From positions 1 through 64,000 of the forward strand of contig MU008179.1 of NCBI GenBank assembly GCA_010909165.1: a stretch of DNA of 64,000 bases, given 5' to 3'. This document shows, piece by piece, positions 45,195 through 56,260 of the stretch (the first letter of the stretch is position 1; each line of letters starts with the position of its first letter). The translations under genes were made by a program, and so were the position numbers. A model generated the notes under the pieces. The model worked only from the letters and a program-made list of their open reading frames with translations, had not been told where the DNA came from and ran no database searches. Source of the DNA: Anthoceros angustus (Eukaryota; Streptophyta; Anthocerotopsida; Anthocerotales; Anthocerotaceae).

Positions 45195-47100
45195 GGTGCA
45201 AGAGTGACAACTGATCATGAAGGCATGTGAAGGGACATGAAGTCCTGTTAATTAGATGAAGGTGCAACTGGTTGGGTTGTGGAGTGTTGCTTTTTGTTGA
45301 TGGATTATACACACAATGTCATGTGCCTGAAGTGATGTCAAGCTGTAAGGGCAGGATTTGGGCGTTTCTCTGGTGACGAACAAAGCTCTCCAAACACGTG
45401 TTCTGCAGAATCGCATAAACTGCCCCCCATGCCCCTGTGCCTGAAGCGCTGAAGTGCTACGCCCGCGTGTTAACTTGCGGTATTAAGCGCAGTTATTGGC
45501 TAATAGTCCAGTTCTTTATTAGTGCTAATCGAAGGCATAACTCGCACCAGCAATGCGTAGCCCTCCTCTACCCCACACTGCCAGCTCTGACCTAGCCGAG
45601 CCTGCTGCCCGATAGATTCCAGACAGGTATAAGCAAGCGCCTGAGATCGGGGGTCACACGTTCTGGTAAACCGGTGTCCGAGCATGAGAGGCACGGTGGG
45701 TTATCAGCACCTCGGCAGGAAGTCCGGACCTACGGAGAGGACAGGCTACATTACCATTGCAAGTTGCGACTTGCAAGTGCTGGCCGCTGCTCAAGTCCGG
45801 CAGGGCCCCAGGGCAGGGTAAGTCAGCTTTGGTCCAGGGTCATGCATGCAACTCCAACTGCCCAGGGCGATTCTCCAGGGCCAGGCCTCTTGGACAGAGT
45901 ATGTATGTATGTACATACATACATACTGCCTCCTGGCCGCCCTTCAAGCTCATCCTTTCCTCAAACCCCAGACTTGAGCGGTGGCCGTGCGCCACATATT
46001 GAGGGTAGTGAATGCGGCTGTCCGTGCTGGGCCCTGCCAGAGCCAGAGGCGGAGGGTGTGTCAGGCCTCTTATTAAAGTGGTGTACAGCACTGAACAGCG
46101 CGGGTCTCTGTTAACAGCCACTTGGCTTCTCATTTTAAATCAAGCAGCTCTGAGATGTGACTGCTCCTGCTCCCGTTCCCGCTCAAGTGCGTGATTGATT
46201 TGTCTTCTATGCGCGAGCGCGGACCTGGGAATCAACCTCTCTTTCTGCGCAGCATCGCTTGATTCCTTCCGGAACCCATCCACCAACTGCAAACCTTGGA
46301 ACCACATCCGGATGTGAACTCGCATTGCCAGCAGCTTTGATTGCAAGGACGAGGCCTGAAATGGCTGGAATTCTAAACTCAAAGGAGTGTGGGAACGCAA
46401 CCTTGGAAGGCTCCCTGTCCACGCCTACTAGATATGCCAGTTTGCATAGGAGAGCCAGGGAAAGCCGCTCACCGGTTGCAGCTGTGCTCATCTGTCCCGA
46501 GGCCAGGACAGGGCCGGGACGGGACGGGACGGGACGGACGGTAATGCGCGAGCTGGGTTGGTGTAATAAGAAAGAAAAACCTCAGCGGCTCGCTGGGCAT
46601 GAACTGGACTCTTGTGCACATGCTGAGCGGAAGCCTGCTGCATCACGCTGGGGGCTCAGAATATGCGTGGCATCAGTGGGGATGCCGTCCCTGTGCCGTG
46701 CACGCCGTTGAAGATGGTCTCTCCTGTTAGTGCCTGTTCCCTAGCCCGTCCTCGCCTGTCCCCGCCCGTCCCGTTCCGGTCTTGCCGGTCCATGCCCGTC
46801 AACGCCTCGGTAGTGTCTGGCAGTCGGACACTCATGCGGTAGGTTTAGGGGCCCCAGTGTCTCGGTCCGGACAGGCCGGGTCCCTCCTCAACCGCGTCCA
46901 CCCCACATTAGGGCGCAGTACCGGAAAGTGGAGTGGGGTGAGAATCTCCCCGCAGAGGCAGAGGACACCCCGGGTTAACTTAACCTGCTGATTACTATCC
47001 CGTCACGAGAATTAGGGTTTGAACTTACGGCGCGGGAGAGCACGAGGGTCAAACTAGGTCAAAAGCAAAACCAATGGATCAGCGGCAACACTAAGTGTGA
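45195..47100 (+). promoter_or_regulatory. conserved intergenic spacer, unit 3
   Basis: Same blocks and order as unit 1: gagcatgagaggcacggtgg (45682), gaatgcggctgtccgtgctg (46011), agctctgagatgtgactgct (46145), gggccccagtgtctcggtcc (~46850), gggttaacttaacc (~46974), gagaattagggtttgaactt (~47008). A palindromic TATG/CATA microsatellite sits at about 45899-45930. No conserved frame. Confidence 0.5.
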
Positions 47101-47703
47101 TGTGAGGCTTGTCGCGGCGTTTTACCGCGGGATTAATTTCTTATCTCTCTCTCCCCTCTCTCCTCTCTCTTTGCGCCTCCCTCCCCGTTGTCTCCTCCTC
47201 CTCTGTCCCCCCTTCCCCCCGTTTTCTGAAGGAGGTCACTCAGCCAGAGTTCCCCCGAGGCCAGCGGCCTTGAGCTCCTGCATAGCATTACTGCACCGAA
47301 CTGCTCCAAGCGTCCACAGCCTGCTCCAAGCTTTCTTACCACCCGGCATTCCTCGGCCAGCCCTGGTCTGCAGCGGTAAGCAATTCGACTACCCAACTGA
47401 TCAAACCAGCTTAAGGTCCTGAAGTCCTGCTCGTTGCCTCCTTCTGTGTCGAGCTATAGCAAGCAGTTGCCAACTTACTCCCTTCGCTCCAAAGCTTGAT
47501 TCTGGTTTCTTCCACTCCTCGTGTTAGCGCTACACCATTGCGGATCGATTCTCGTTCGCTTGGGAGCGCCAGGTAACCTCCGCATTCCTTTCCCCCTTCT
47601 GCTGGATGATCGTGGGTATATTTATCAGGAGGAGGAGGTTTGCGATAGAATTCGCTAACAGCACTGTTGGGATGACTGCAGCTCCGGATATCTTGACGGG
47701 AAG
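47101..47703 (+). promoter_or_regulatory. AP2 copy 3 leader: pyrimidine-rich start region and two 5' UTR introns
   Basis: A strongly pyrimidine-rich tract (47140-47230), typical of plant core promoters and 5' UTRs, is followed by donor-like cagcg|gtaagc (after 47375), donor-like gccag|gtaacc (after 47572) and an acceptor gactgcag (47681) just before the ATG exon. The same three signals occur at matching places in units 1 and 2, so two leader introns are likely. Confidence 0.5.
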
Positions 47704-50700
47704 ATGGCTCGCATCAAGCTGTCGAGACCCCCGGCAGCGGTGATCCTTCCTTTGGTTGAAGCGGGTCCTTTGGCGGTGGCACAACCCCGGCTCCACACCG
47801 CAGTCGACCTGAATCTCCACCCTGACGAAAACGATCGCCGCATTGCGGCTTGGGAAGCTCGACGGAAGCGTGGAGTAGCCATCACGCGCGCCCGCCCTCG
47901 GGGCCGACTTCGAATCTGGAGGCCAAGGATGCACCTCCGAGGTATGGGTATCACAGACGCAGTTCCCCTGCAAGCTCGTGTTCGACCTTTGCTGCGCCAG
48001 CCTTCCCCGGCGCCGGGTCTGGAGCCTGTGCCTCTGCCGGTGCCTCCCTGCCCCTCGCTCTGCTCCCCCGCCTGTGCTCGTTCCGCCCGATTTCAGGCAG
48101 TTGCGCGCGCCATCAGCACATCCCCATGTGCTTCCTCTCACTCCACTCCTTCCTCCTCCGCCATATCTTCCTGCCGTGCCCGTTCCTCCCACATCTCGGG
48201 CGTTGCACGTACCGCGGGCTCACCTCGGGGCGGATCCCCCGCCTCCAGCTTCTGCTCCAGGTAAAGCCTACAATGTCTGCTGTCTCCTGCGCAGTTGAAG
48301 TGGATTTTGGATTTGCATTGCACTTGAAAGCCCTGCTCATGATGATCGTTTGCTGGTTGTTTGCCCAACCTGTGCGCAGCGAGGAGAAGCTCTCGTGCCT
48401 TCAGACTAGGCCAATCCAGATCCGGACCTCCCTCAACGACAGCCCCAAAGCCCCTTGGTGGAGGATCACCAGAAGCCCCTGGCCGCAAGAGGAAGCATAC
48501 GGCCAATGCCATTCCAATTGAGAAGGTTTGTGGACTCAAGGAGTGATTTGGGTATTTAGCACACGTCCTGCCTGCCGATTTGCGCAAGCTTAGCTCAAGC
48601 TTGGAACAGTCCGTCGTGAAATGGCTAACTTCATGACCATGTATCTTCACTCCAGCTTGCAATTGTCTGCCGGCAGTTGCTCGTCATGACTGCTGTCTTT
48701 GGCTTAACCTAAAATAATGCGTGCTTTGACGTCTGAGCTTATTTTTTAGTGGCTCAGTTGCACACTCTGCGCGCATCACCGTGATTGATTGATACCTTGT
48801 GCAGGCGGGCGCCACCAAGGACGAGGCTATATCCACATCACCGCCCATTTATCTTCACGGGAGTGCTATGCCCTCCCGTGAAGATGACAGTGGGAAAATA
48901 TTGAATCCAATTCGATGGGCTCACTATCGGGCCCGATCGGGATCGCGAACACCAAGAAGGAGAGCTTCGTCTACATACGCTTCATTCCCCGAGTCCGGAT
49001 CCTCAGTTGCATTCCTGGGGAACCAGCCCATGGGAGCATTCGACCTGAACAAGCCACCGGTACGTGAGCCTATATGCATCTAGATTTTTCTGGAACTATA
49101 GTTAAGGATTTCCGGACGGAATTCTTCAATGTCTCCATAGCCCAGTCTTATTCTTCAGCCGGTGATGAACTTGTATGAATGTGTGCGCATCGTTAAGCTT
49201 GAATTGTCTGCCTCCGTGCCCGCCTGACGAAAATTTTGCAGTTGCGATGTTCTTATGCTCCTCAACGATGTCTGTAGGCTCCAAGCTCGTCTACAGGGCC
49301 TAACGTTGGAGAACACCAAGAAAGCTCTTCATCTTCGAATGTAAGTGTATCCACCAACTCTTCTCAAGCTTGTGCATCTCTGTACTATATAGCTGCATGT
49401 AGTATTGAGGTATCTTTGAGATACTCTGTCGTGGAATTCATGTGTTTCTGCACATCAAGTGATCCTGTAGCAGTAATTCAGGGCGCCGGTATATCGATCC
49501 AGTCTGCAATGTGACTGTCTTTTTTGTTTGTCAATTATGACTTACTCGTTTTCTACATGTTCACGATCATGGCAAGCTTTCAGAATTCCTTCAATAATTC
49601 CTTGTTTTTTGCTGTTTGATCAAGTTCGGCGGAGAGCAGTGCACGCATGTATGCAGTTTTTCATATGCGTGTACTGTGTGCTTTGCAGGCTGGGTATGTC
49701 GATGTGGAGGTACCACCGGCAGCTGACCCAGAAGCCGATGATCGCTCTCTACCTCGGCGTGACCTGTCCCTCCAGGTAATTACGCGGGTTCTCGACCTCA
49801 ATGCGCCTCCCATGGCCACCACTCCACTGCAAGGCCGAGGCAGAAATGATCGGTCTTCATGGGACAGGCTCCCGGCTGGCCTGTTCAACGGCCTGCCGGG
49901 GACGACACTAGCAGCAGCGGAGAGGACAGGACCCCTGTCGTTTTACTTAAGGTATGCCATCAGGGAGAGAACCTGGCTGCAAGACAACCAGGTGGCACTT
50001 ACCAGAGGACAATGCTGCCCACCAAAAGACATGCAGCCCAAGTCAAGGAAGATGGAATCCCGTAAGTCACAATTTCAGGGCGTAAATTTCTATCGTCGCA
50101 CCAACAGATGGGAGGCACACATATGGTATGTGACCCACAGGCTACCCTTCAAGCTTGTCACCAATGGTTTCTTTGACCTTGCAAATGTTATGCATGTATG
50201 TAAATTTGTCGGGTGCGTAGGAAGCGCTAACATGAATCTTTTGTTTTCTTGGAATTTTGTAGGGAGACACCAAAAAAGCAAAATGGAAAACAGCAATATC
50301 TTGGTAAGCTTTCGTGCCCCAGTTTATAAGCAGATTGTATCTTCATAACATACATAAGATCTCAAACCTTTCATTCGCTGCTGGGTCTACCTTTCATTCG
50401 CTGCTGGGTCTGGTAATTCTAACACTTGGCTGGAATGCACTCCACATTTATTCATCAGGTTCATGTTACAACGAGCTAGAAGCTGCAAGGTGAGAACTAA
50501 TTCACATGGATATCATCCTTGGTTTAAGTGGTGGTTACTAAAACATATATTTACATCAAAATATGCAGACATTACGACAGAGGTTCCCTAAAATTTCGCG
50601 GACCAGAAGCTCCCATAAATTTCAAGTCATGCTCCTACGACGATTGCATCACAAAGGTCTGCTTTACTTTTTGCTTTTGTTAGGCTAAGGGTTAGGTTGA

Positions 50701-52133
50701 CACCTTACTTCAGCTTATGGGTCATTTGTTTTCAAGCATAAAGTTTTGAAGAGATTTTGTAACTATCATATATATTTGATGTCCTACAGATTGATTTAAT
50801 GAGCAAAGATCAATTTCTTGAATGGTCCCGATGCATGGCAAGACGCTGTCTGGCTTCACAGTTTTTTGGCACAAGATTTGATGCATTTAGAAGCAAGTGG
50901 AAGGCGGAGTATAAGATTCAAAATCCTATCGCCAAGAAGTAAGAAACTATATCTTTCCTACATGTATTGTTAAGTTTATAAAAATTATTATTATTTATCA
51001 TATTTATATGTTATTTCTAGGGATGGTACCTTGAATCGAGGCTTCCACGATACTGAAGAAGAAGCTGCACGGTATGTATAACGTTTATGTGTAGGTTATT
51101 TGAGCAAATATATATGATGTTGTTTTGATAAATAAATTGTGTATGCGGGATCGTAACCAATTCTTTTTTCCTAGTTTCTAATTTACTACACTTTCGTTAA
51201 CATGTTTATTTTTCAATATGATTCTAGAGCATATGACATAGTATCTATTGAAGTTAGTGGAGCTAATGCCATCACCAATTATGATATCAGCGAATACAAT
51301 ATTGCTTCCATCTTGAGTGGATCGCAATTGAACCGTAATGGTGAATCATTGAAACTTATAGCTTTTGAATTGTCAATGTGAAAATACTTGAGGAGGACAT
51401 ATTACTCAAAACATCTATCTTAACGTGGTCATTGAAATGCTCAGGTTTGCACCGTCAAGAACAAGAGCAAGCATTGGAACAAGTCCATTTGTCACATGAT
51501 GCAAGTGTGAAGAATTGTAGAGGTAATATTTGTTTGTTGACTTCAATTATAAGTGTGAATAATAATTTTTCAATCGATCTCTTATCCAACTTTGTTTTTC
51601 GTTTTAAAGGAGGGGAACCTAGAAGGCGCAATAATAAAGGCAAGGAAAAGGTAACAAGTAATGAAGTGAGAGCTTCAAGTCACATTTGGCCTGTTGTGAA
51701 TTATGACCCGTATATTGCACAATGTCACCAACTTGAGTCTGGACAATCAGACCCAACATTGACACTGGCCATTGCTGCAAATGCTTACAATACTACTCAG
51801 TGCGGACAACTTGCTTCACCCCAGGCTATGATACTTGCTTCGCCCCAGGCTATGATACTTGCTTCACCCCAGGCTATGACATTACGATCAAGAGGAGCGC
51901 TTGCGCAAGGCAATGTATCCTTGAAATCTCAATCTACAAAGGTATTGAAGCTTGGAGGAAGTGATGACCCTAGAGCAGATTTGATGGCTAGGTTCCATGG
52001 AACAAGTATTGGAGGCGCTTTTGAACAGGGTGAGGCAAGTGAAACTTTAGGGAGAAAAAGACGTCTAAGCACAGCAATCAATATCCTGCGATGGACTACA
52101 AAGAAGAGTAGATATTGGCGTCCCGGTAGCTAA
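47704..52133 (+). CDS. euAP2-type transcription factor with two AP2 domains and three DLNxxP motifs
   Basis: Predicted exons: 47704-47941, 48001-48260, 48380-48525, 48805-49059, 49278-49340, 49689-50125, 50263-50303, 50459-50489, 50569-50656, 50790-50938, 51021-51071, 51228-51340, 51445-51522, 51610-52133 (about 824 aa). Exons 3-14 join in phase with GT-AG introns. DLNxxP repression-type motifs: AVDLNLHP (exon 1), AFDLNKPP (exon 4), VLDLNAPP (exon 6). Basic PGRKRKH (exon 3) could be an NLS. AP2 domain 1 starts QGVNFYRRTNRWEAHIW and ends YDRGSLKFRGPEAPINF across exons 6-9, with a 31-nt exon, as in AP2-family genes. Linker MSKDQFLEW. Domain 2 is divergent but keeps FHDTEEEAARAYD and NAITNYDISEY. 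The tail has three LASPQAM repeats and RKRR. Exon 2 is one nucleotide out of frame with exon 3 (a C seems missing near 48050 relative to copy 2). No miR172-like site seen. Likely a transcriptional repressor, if exon 2 is a sequencing error. Confidence 0.82.
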
Positions 52134-52785
52134 CCTCTCCTTCTCGTAACGTTGTTCTTTCATATTTGAAATCCTGATATATGTATGTAGCTATATTATG
52201 TGTAAGATTTTGAAATCATTTATTATTTATTCATGCATCTTCAATTTTATTTCTATGAAACAGGCAATCGCTGGCTTCAAAACACAATCTATTTAACTCA
52301 CCAAAAAAATACAATGCACTTGTGGGGCCTCCTAATCCCAGATTGTGCCGCCGATCTAGGCCTTGAGGTTTACATCATATTTATTAATAATTTAAAATTT
52401 ATTTTAATTTGATACTTCGGCACTCCACTACATCCATCCTTCCACAGCCCACCTGTTAATAAACATATACGCCATAAATACATAGTAAAAAGGGATAGGA
52501 ACAAGATAATATATGGTCGGGTAACTTCATGTATACATACCAGTAAGGGCCGTTCTTATTATGTATTTATGCCATTAATTAGGGTAATTTTGAAATAAAT
52601 CTTTTGCCACCATACTCACAGATCCGTGTAGGGTTTTTCCGTGATTCAACGTTCAACTCTCACCGTAACAACTGGTATAAAAGCCATATCAAGAATTGAT
52701 AATGCTACTAAGGTGGCACGGGATGGGACACATTTAAGAGTAGAATCCCACGTGAGTTCCTTTTAGACCTGTCACGTCCTGCCAC
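52134..52785. other. 3' flank of AP2 copy 3
   Basis: Presumed 3' UTR and flank. AT-rich, with an AATAAT/AATTT character and no coding frame. Confidence 0.4.
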
Positions 52786-53150
52786 GGTGGTAGTGATACT
52801 CTATTGTGGTAGTAGAAATATTCCACCACGGAATGGTATTATACCATAATGGTAGAAATATTTCATCGTGAGATTTAAAAATATTTAATTATATACTACA
52901 ATAATTTCACTATAGTTGTAAAACTATTTCATTATAGTAATAAAAATATTTCATTATACTAGTAGAAATATTTCACTATAGTGATAAAAAATATAATATG
53001 ATAGTAAAAATATTTTATTATTTTAATAAATATATTTCATATATTGATATATTTTATTATGGTAATAAAAATATTTCATGACTATTTTATCATAATAATA
53101 AAATTATTTCACTATGATAGTGAAAATATTTCACCGTGGTTGTTCATCTC
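52786..53150. repeat. AT-rich degenerate minisatellite (AATATTTCA motif)
   Basis: GTAGAAATATTTCA, ATAAAAATATTTCATTATA, GTGAAAATATTTCACC and similar phrases recur about a dozen times at 20-30 bp spacing, interleaved with CACTATAGT-like segments. The region can form many small hairpins. Confidence 0.75.
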
Positions 53151-53600
53151 TTACCGTTCTTAAGTTAGTGATATCTGCTACCAGAGTTAGTTCAACTTAC
53201 TACGCACTGCATCCACTATGACTTCCATACACGCATTATCCTCCTTTCCTCTCATCTCATCATCTCACTCTCATCATCGCTTCACATAATCCACTCATCA
53301 AAGCCACTACTTCTCACAACCCACCACGAATCAATTAATTCAATAAACTTCATCTAATACCCAAACGGACTATTACTATAAGTTTAGGATCGAGGGGTTT
53401 TGCCGTCTAGTCGCCACCGGCTGAGAGTTTCTCTTGAACCAGTTGCCCTCTGTTAGCACCTAGCACGAGTACGCCAAGGTTAGTGGTTCCCCTAAGAGCT
53501 GCTTCACAATGAGGGAGCACTAGTCACCATGGAGGTTGTCAACCAAACACAAGCACAAACCAAAACACAAGGAACAATCTTTCACAAGACGAGGTCCTCT
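53151..53600. other. spacer, no gene
   Basis: Pyrimidine-rich (tcctcctttcctctcatctc) then mixed sequence. No recognised feature before the left inverted repeat of the next element. Confidence 0.4.
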
Positions 53601-55019
53601 GCGTCTGTGTAGAAAGGGGTTTCTCCTGTCAAAAGGGGTTTTGGTAAAAATCCCAACCCTATTTCGCCGAAAACTCAAGTTGGTTTGGTTTTTGTTATTT
53701 TTTGTAGGTGTTCATCCATCGGTTTCTGGCATTTGCAGCTCCGGTGCCACTTCCTGTCAAGTCATTTACACCAAGCTGGCGCCTTCTAATCAGATTCATG
53801 GCGATTTAGTCGGCGTGATGAAGGGTCAGTGACCTCATTGTTCCATAATTTCGTCATGTCTGTAGTTTCCGCATTTTATGTGGTTCTCTATGTTTTTGTA
53901 TTCTAGGGGGGGCCTAAGCGCGCACAATCCTTTTGGAGGTCTGAGGATGTGCCGGAACTCCCGACGAAATAACAAGTAGCAGACATCGGCGGAGGTTCAC
54001 CTAGACCGCTCTCATATATCTATCCTGTGCCTATTGCGACGAAGAATACCCTATCCCCTTTTCATCCTTTACAATGTTTCCATCTCTTTCGGCGGTGACC
54101 TAGTACCGGGTTATCATCAAACATGCCAGGGGGGCCCAGCTGGGTGAACAAGTGCATGCACCAAGGGGCAAGGGGGCCCAGGTGTGCGCACTTGTGTGCG
54201 CACCCAAGGTCAAGAAGGGCCTAGGAGCATGAACCCATATGGTTCATGCCTCCTAGTGCATTCCCAGACGGTTCATCCAAGAAAAAAAGAGCAAAAAATC
54301 TAAAAAATCCCAAAAAAATCTCAAAAAAGTCCAATTTTTTTGGGCAAGTGCGTGCACTTGCTCTAAAATTTTGATATTGTTTTGAATTCTTTGATAATTT
54401 TTTGATATTTTTGTTGTTTTAAAGGGTTCCTTTCGACGTTTTCAACCTTTTTTGTGCACCTCCCTAATGTGGATGTGTTCTTATCTTTACTTAGCCCTCA
54501 TCTTCTTTCTAGTGGTTAAGACTTTGAACTAGTAGTGACAACCTTTTGCATCTTTTGAATCTTGAGATGTTTAGTGTGGGCCCAGCTCCAAGTGCAGACC
54601 ATGCCACTCTCATTCTCGCACTGCACGCGGATCACTAGCATCAGGTCAATGATGATATTATTGTCCCAATGTCTAAGAAACAAAGTCCTATAAAATTTCT
54701 AAAGCGAGAGTATAATCTTAGGATTGACTGGTATGAATGAAAGGTTGGTGCGCAAACTTGTTTGCGCACCAGAATTACAGCAAGCCCTAAAAACTCTAAA
54801 TGTTTGTATACGTACGTGCCGATTGTGAGAATGACCTTCTTTTAGGAAGGCTCAGAATTGGATAAAGTTTAAAATCAAATACGTTTGTGCACGCGTAAAC
54901 AAGACCTAAACTCTTCAAAACGGCCGTTTCAGTGCGAATTTTTTAGCATGGAATTTGGGGTTTGCGGAAGTCCGAGTGCAAAAAGGGGTTCTTGGAGAAA
55001 CCCCTTTCTACTCAGACGC
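53601..55019. mobile_element. 1.4-kb element with terminal inverted repeats (non-autonomous DNA transposon candidate)
   Basis: The left end gcgtctgtgtagaaaggggt (53601) followed by ttctcctgtcaaaaggggtt is the imperfect reverse complement of the right end aaaaaggggttcttggagaa (54980) ... acccctttctactcagacgc (ends 55019), giving TIRs of about 40-45 bp with one short gap. The interior holds no transposase motif; a 98-codon frame overlaps the left end only. A target-site duplication is not obvious. A recombined inverted repeat is the alternative. Confidence 0.6.
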
Positions 55020-55074
55020 TGTTAGGAGCTTGCTTGGGAGCTGGAAAGATAGCTAAATCCAAGAGAAACACACA

Positions 55075-55595
55075 CCATGAGTCATCGACATCACTTCAAG
55101 CAATTACAAGCCCTGGAACAGTCTATCACTGTTGCCTTAACCTTATTTTGTAGACGTACACACGGGACACCACAAGAGTTGTCACTTCAAGCAATTACAA
55201 GCCCTGGAACAGACTATCACTGCTGCCTTAACCTTGTTTTGTAGAGTACACATGGGACACCACAAGAGTCGTCACTTCAGCAATTACAAGCCCTTAACCT
55301 TGTTTTGTAGACGTACACACGGGACACCACAAGAGTTGTCACTTCAAGCAATTACAAGCCCTGGAACAGACTATCACTGCTGCCTTAACCTTGTTTTGTA
55401 GAGTACACATGGGACACCACAAGAGTCGTCACTTCAGCAATTACAAGCCCTTAACCTTGTTTTGTAGACGTACACACGGGACACCACAAGAGTCGTCACT
55501 TCAAGCAATTACAAGCCCTTAACCTTGTTTTGTAGACGTACACATGTGACACCACAATAGTCGTCACTTCAAGCAATTACAAGCCCTCAACGGAC
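55075..55595. repeat. tandem repeats derived from a TTC1 intron
   Basis: About six copies (60-110 bp, two length classes) of gggacaccacaagagtcgtc + acttcaagcaattacaagcc + cttaaccttgttttgtagac. The core matches the TTC1 intron at 23690-23735 (accacaagggtcgtcacttc, aacaaattacgagccctaga). Confidence 0.85.
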
Positions 55596-55635
55596 GGACT
55601 ACCAATCTTTTGATGATGCACAAGATGTCAATTCA

Positions 55636-55700
55636 CCACTTGAACAAAGAATATGGCTCTATTGGTATGACACATAGCCGGAAATTCCCAAGGTGGTTTA
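55636..55700 (-). pseudogene. TTC1 exon fragment
   Basis: Minus strand reads EFPAMCHTNRAIFFVQVVN, matching the TTC1 exon ending at 23768 (ELRAMCHSNRAICFLQL, then the donor). The fragment keeps the exon-intron junction and is followed on its 3' side by the amplified intron sequence. It is a genomic fragment duplicate, too short to function. Confidence 0.8.
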
Positions 55701-55814
55701 TTGATTGAACGGTCATAGTCCATACTCAGCATATTGCCAGAATGGTATGGACCAGAAATCCCTGCGGCTCTATGCTGCGATGTAACAAAAAGGCATGGCT
55801 TTACCTGATTCCGT

Positions 55815-56260
55815 GACATTTGTGTGCCTCCTGCAGGCTTGCGCGAGAGGGCAAGGATCTCCATGCTCGAATTAGGCCAGGAGGACATGAAGGTGATGTG
55901 TTTGTAGCCAACAGTTTAGTGAACATGTATGCAAAGTGTGGTTGCTTGGACGATGCTCAGAGAGCATTTGATGCTAGACTTCGTCGGAAAGATGTAGTGA
56001 CGTGGACTGCCATGATAGCAGGATTCCCAGAAGGGTACATGGAGCTATAGGCCCTTCGTGTACAAGATTATGCAAGAATTTGGCATGGCCGTAACCAATT
56101 TCAGAACATTTTCCCCTGTTGCGAGGCATGTGCAAGTGTGGGCACCCATCGAAAGGGAAGCACCTTCATATGCGATTAGAGAACAAGGACATGAAGATGA
56201 TGAGTTCGTAGCCAGCAGTCTGGCGAACATGTATGCCAAGCTTGGCTACTCTTCTTACCA
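55815..56260 (+). pseudogene. PLS-type pentatricopeptide repeat protein fragment
   Basis: An acceptor-like cctcctgcag precedes the frame LAREGKDLHARI, GDVFVANSLVNMYAKCGCLD, DAQRAFD, RKDVVTWTAMIAGF. These are L- and S-type PPR motifs with the typical NSL(V/I)NMYAKCG and (D)VVTWTAMI(A) signatures of organellar RNA-editing or processing factors. A stop follows at 56048. A second, more decayed repeat set (YKIMQEFGMAVTNF, then DEFVASSLANMYAKLG) continues to about 56250. No E or DYW domain. A full PPR gene would be 1.5-2.5 kb, so this is a broken fragment. Confidence 0.85.

Larger units (their letters stand above)
43081..52400 (+). repeat. segmental unit 3 (gene X copy 3, spacer, near-intact AP2 copy 3)
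   Basis: Left edge AT-rich as in unit 2, common leader from about 43850 (gacctaggttagaggacaag), gene X at 44351, spacer 45540-47040, AP2 leader 47100-47703 and the near-intact AP2 gene. It is the most complete unit and the best reference for the array. Confidence 0.8.

Noticed and set aside
51610-52133. miR172 target site in the AP2 last exon
   Set aside because: euAP2 genes often carry one after the AP2 domains, but no sequence close to the expected CUGCAGCAUCAUCAGGAUUCU-type site is visible here.
55075-55595. Direct repeats resembling a CRISPR array
   Set aside because: Repeats are contiguous without unique spacers, derive from a TTC1 intron, and the context is a plant nuclear genome.
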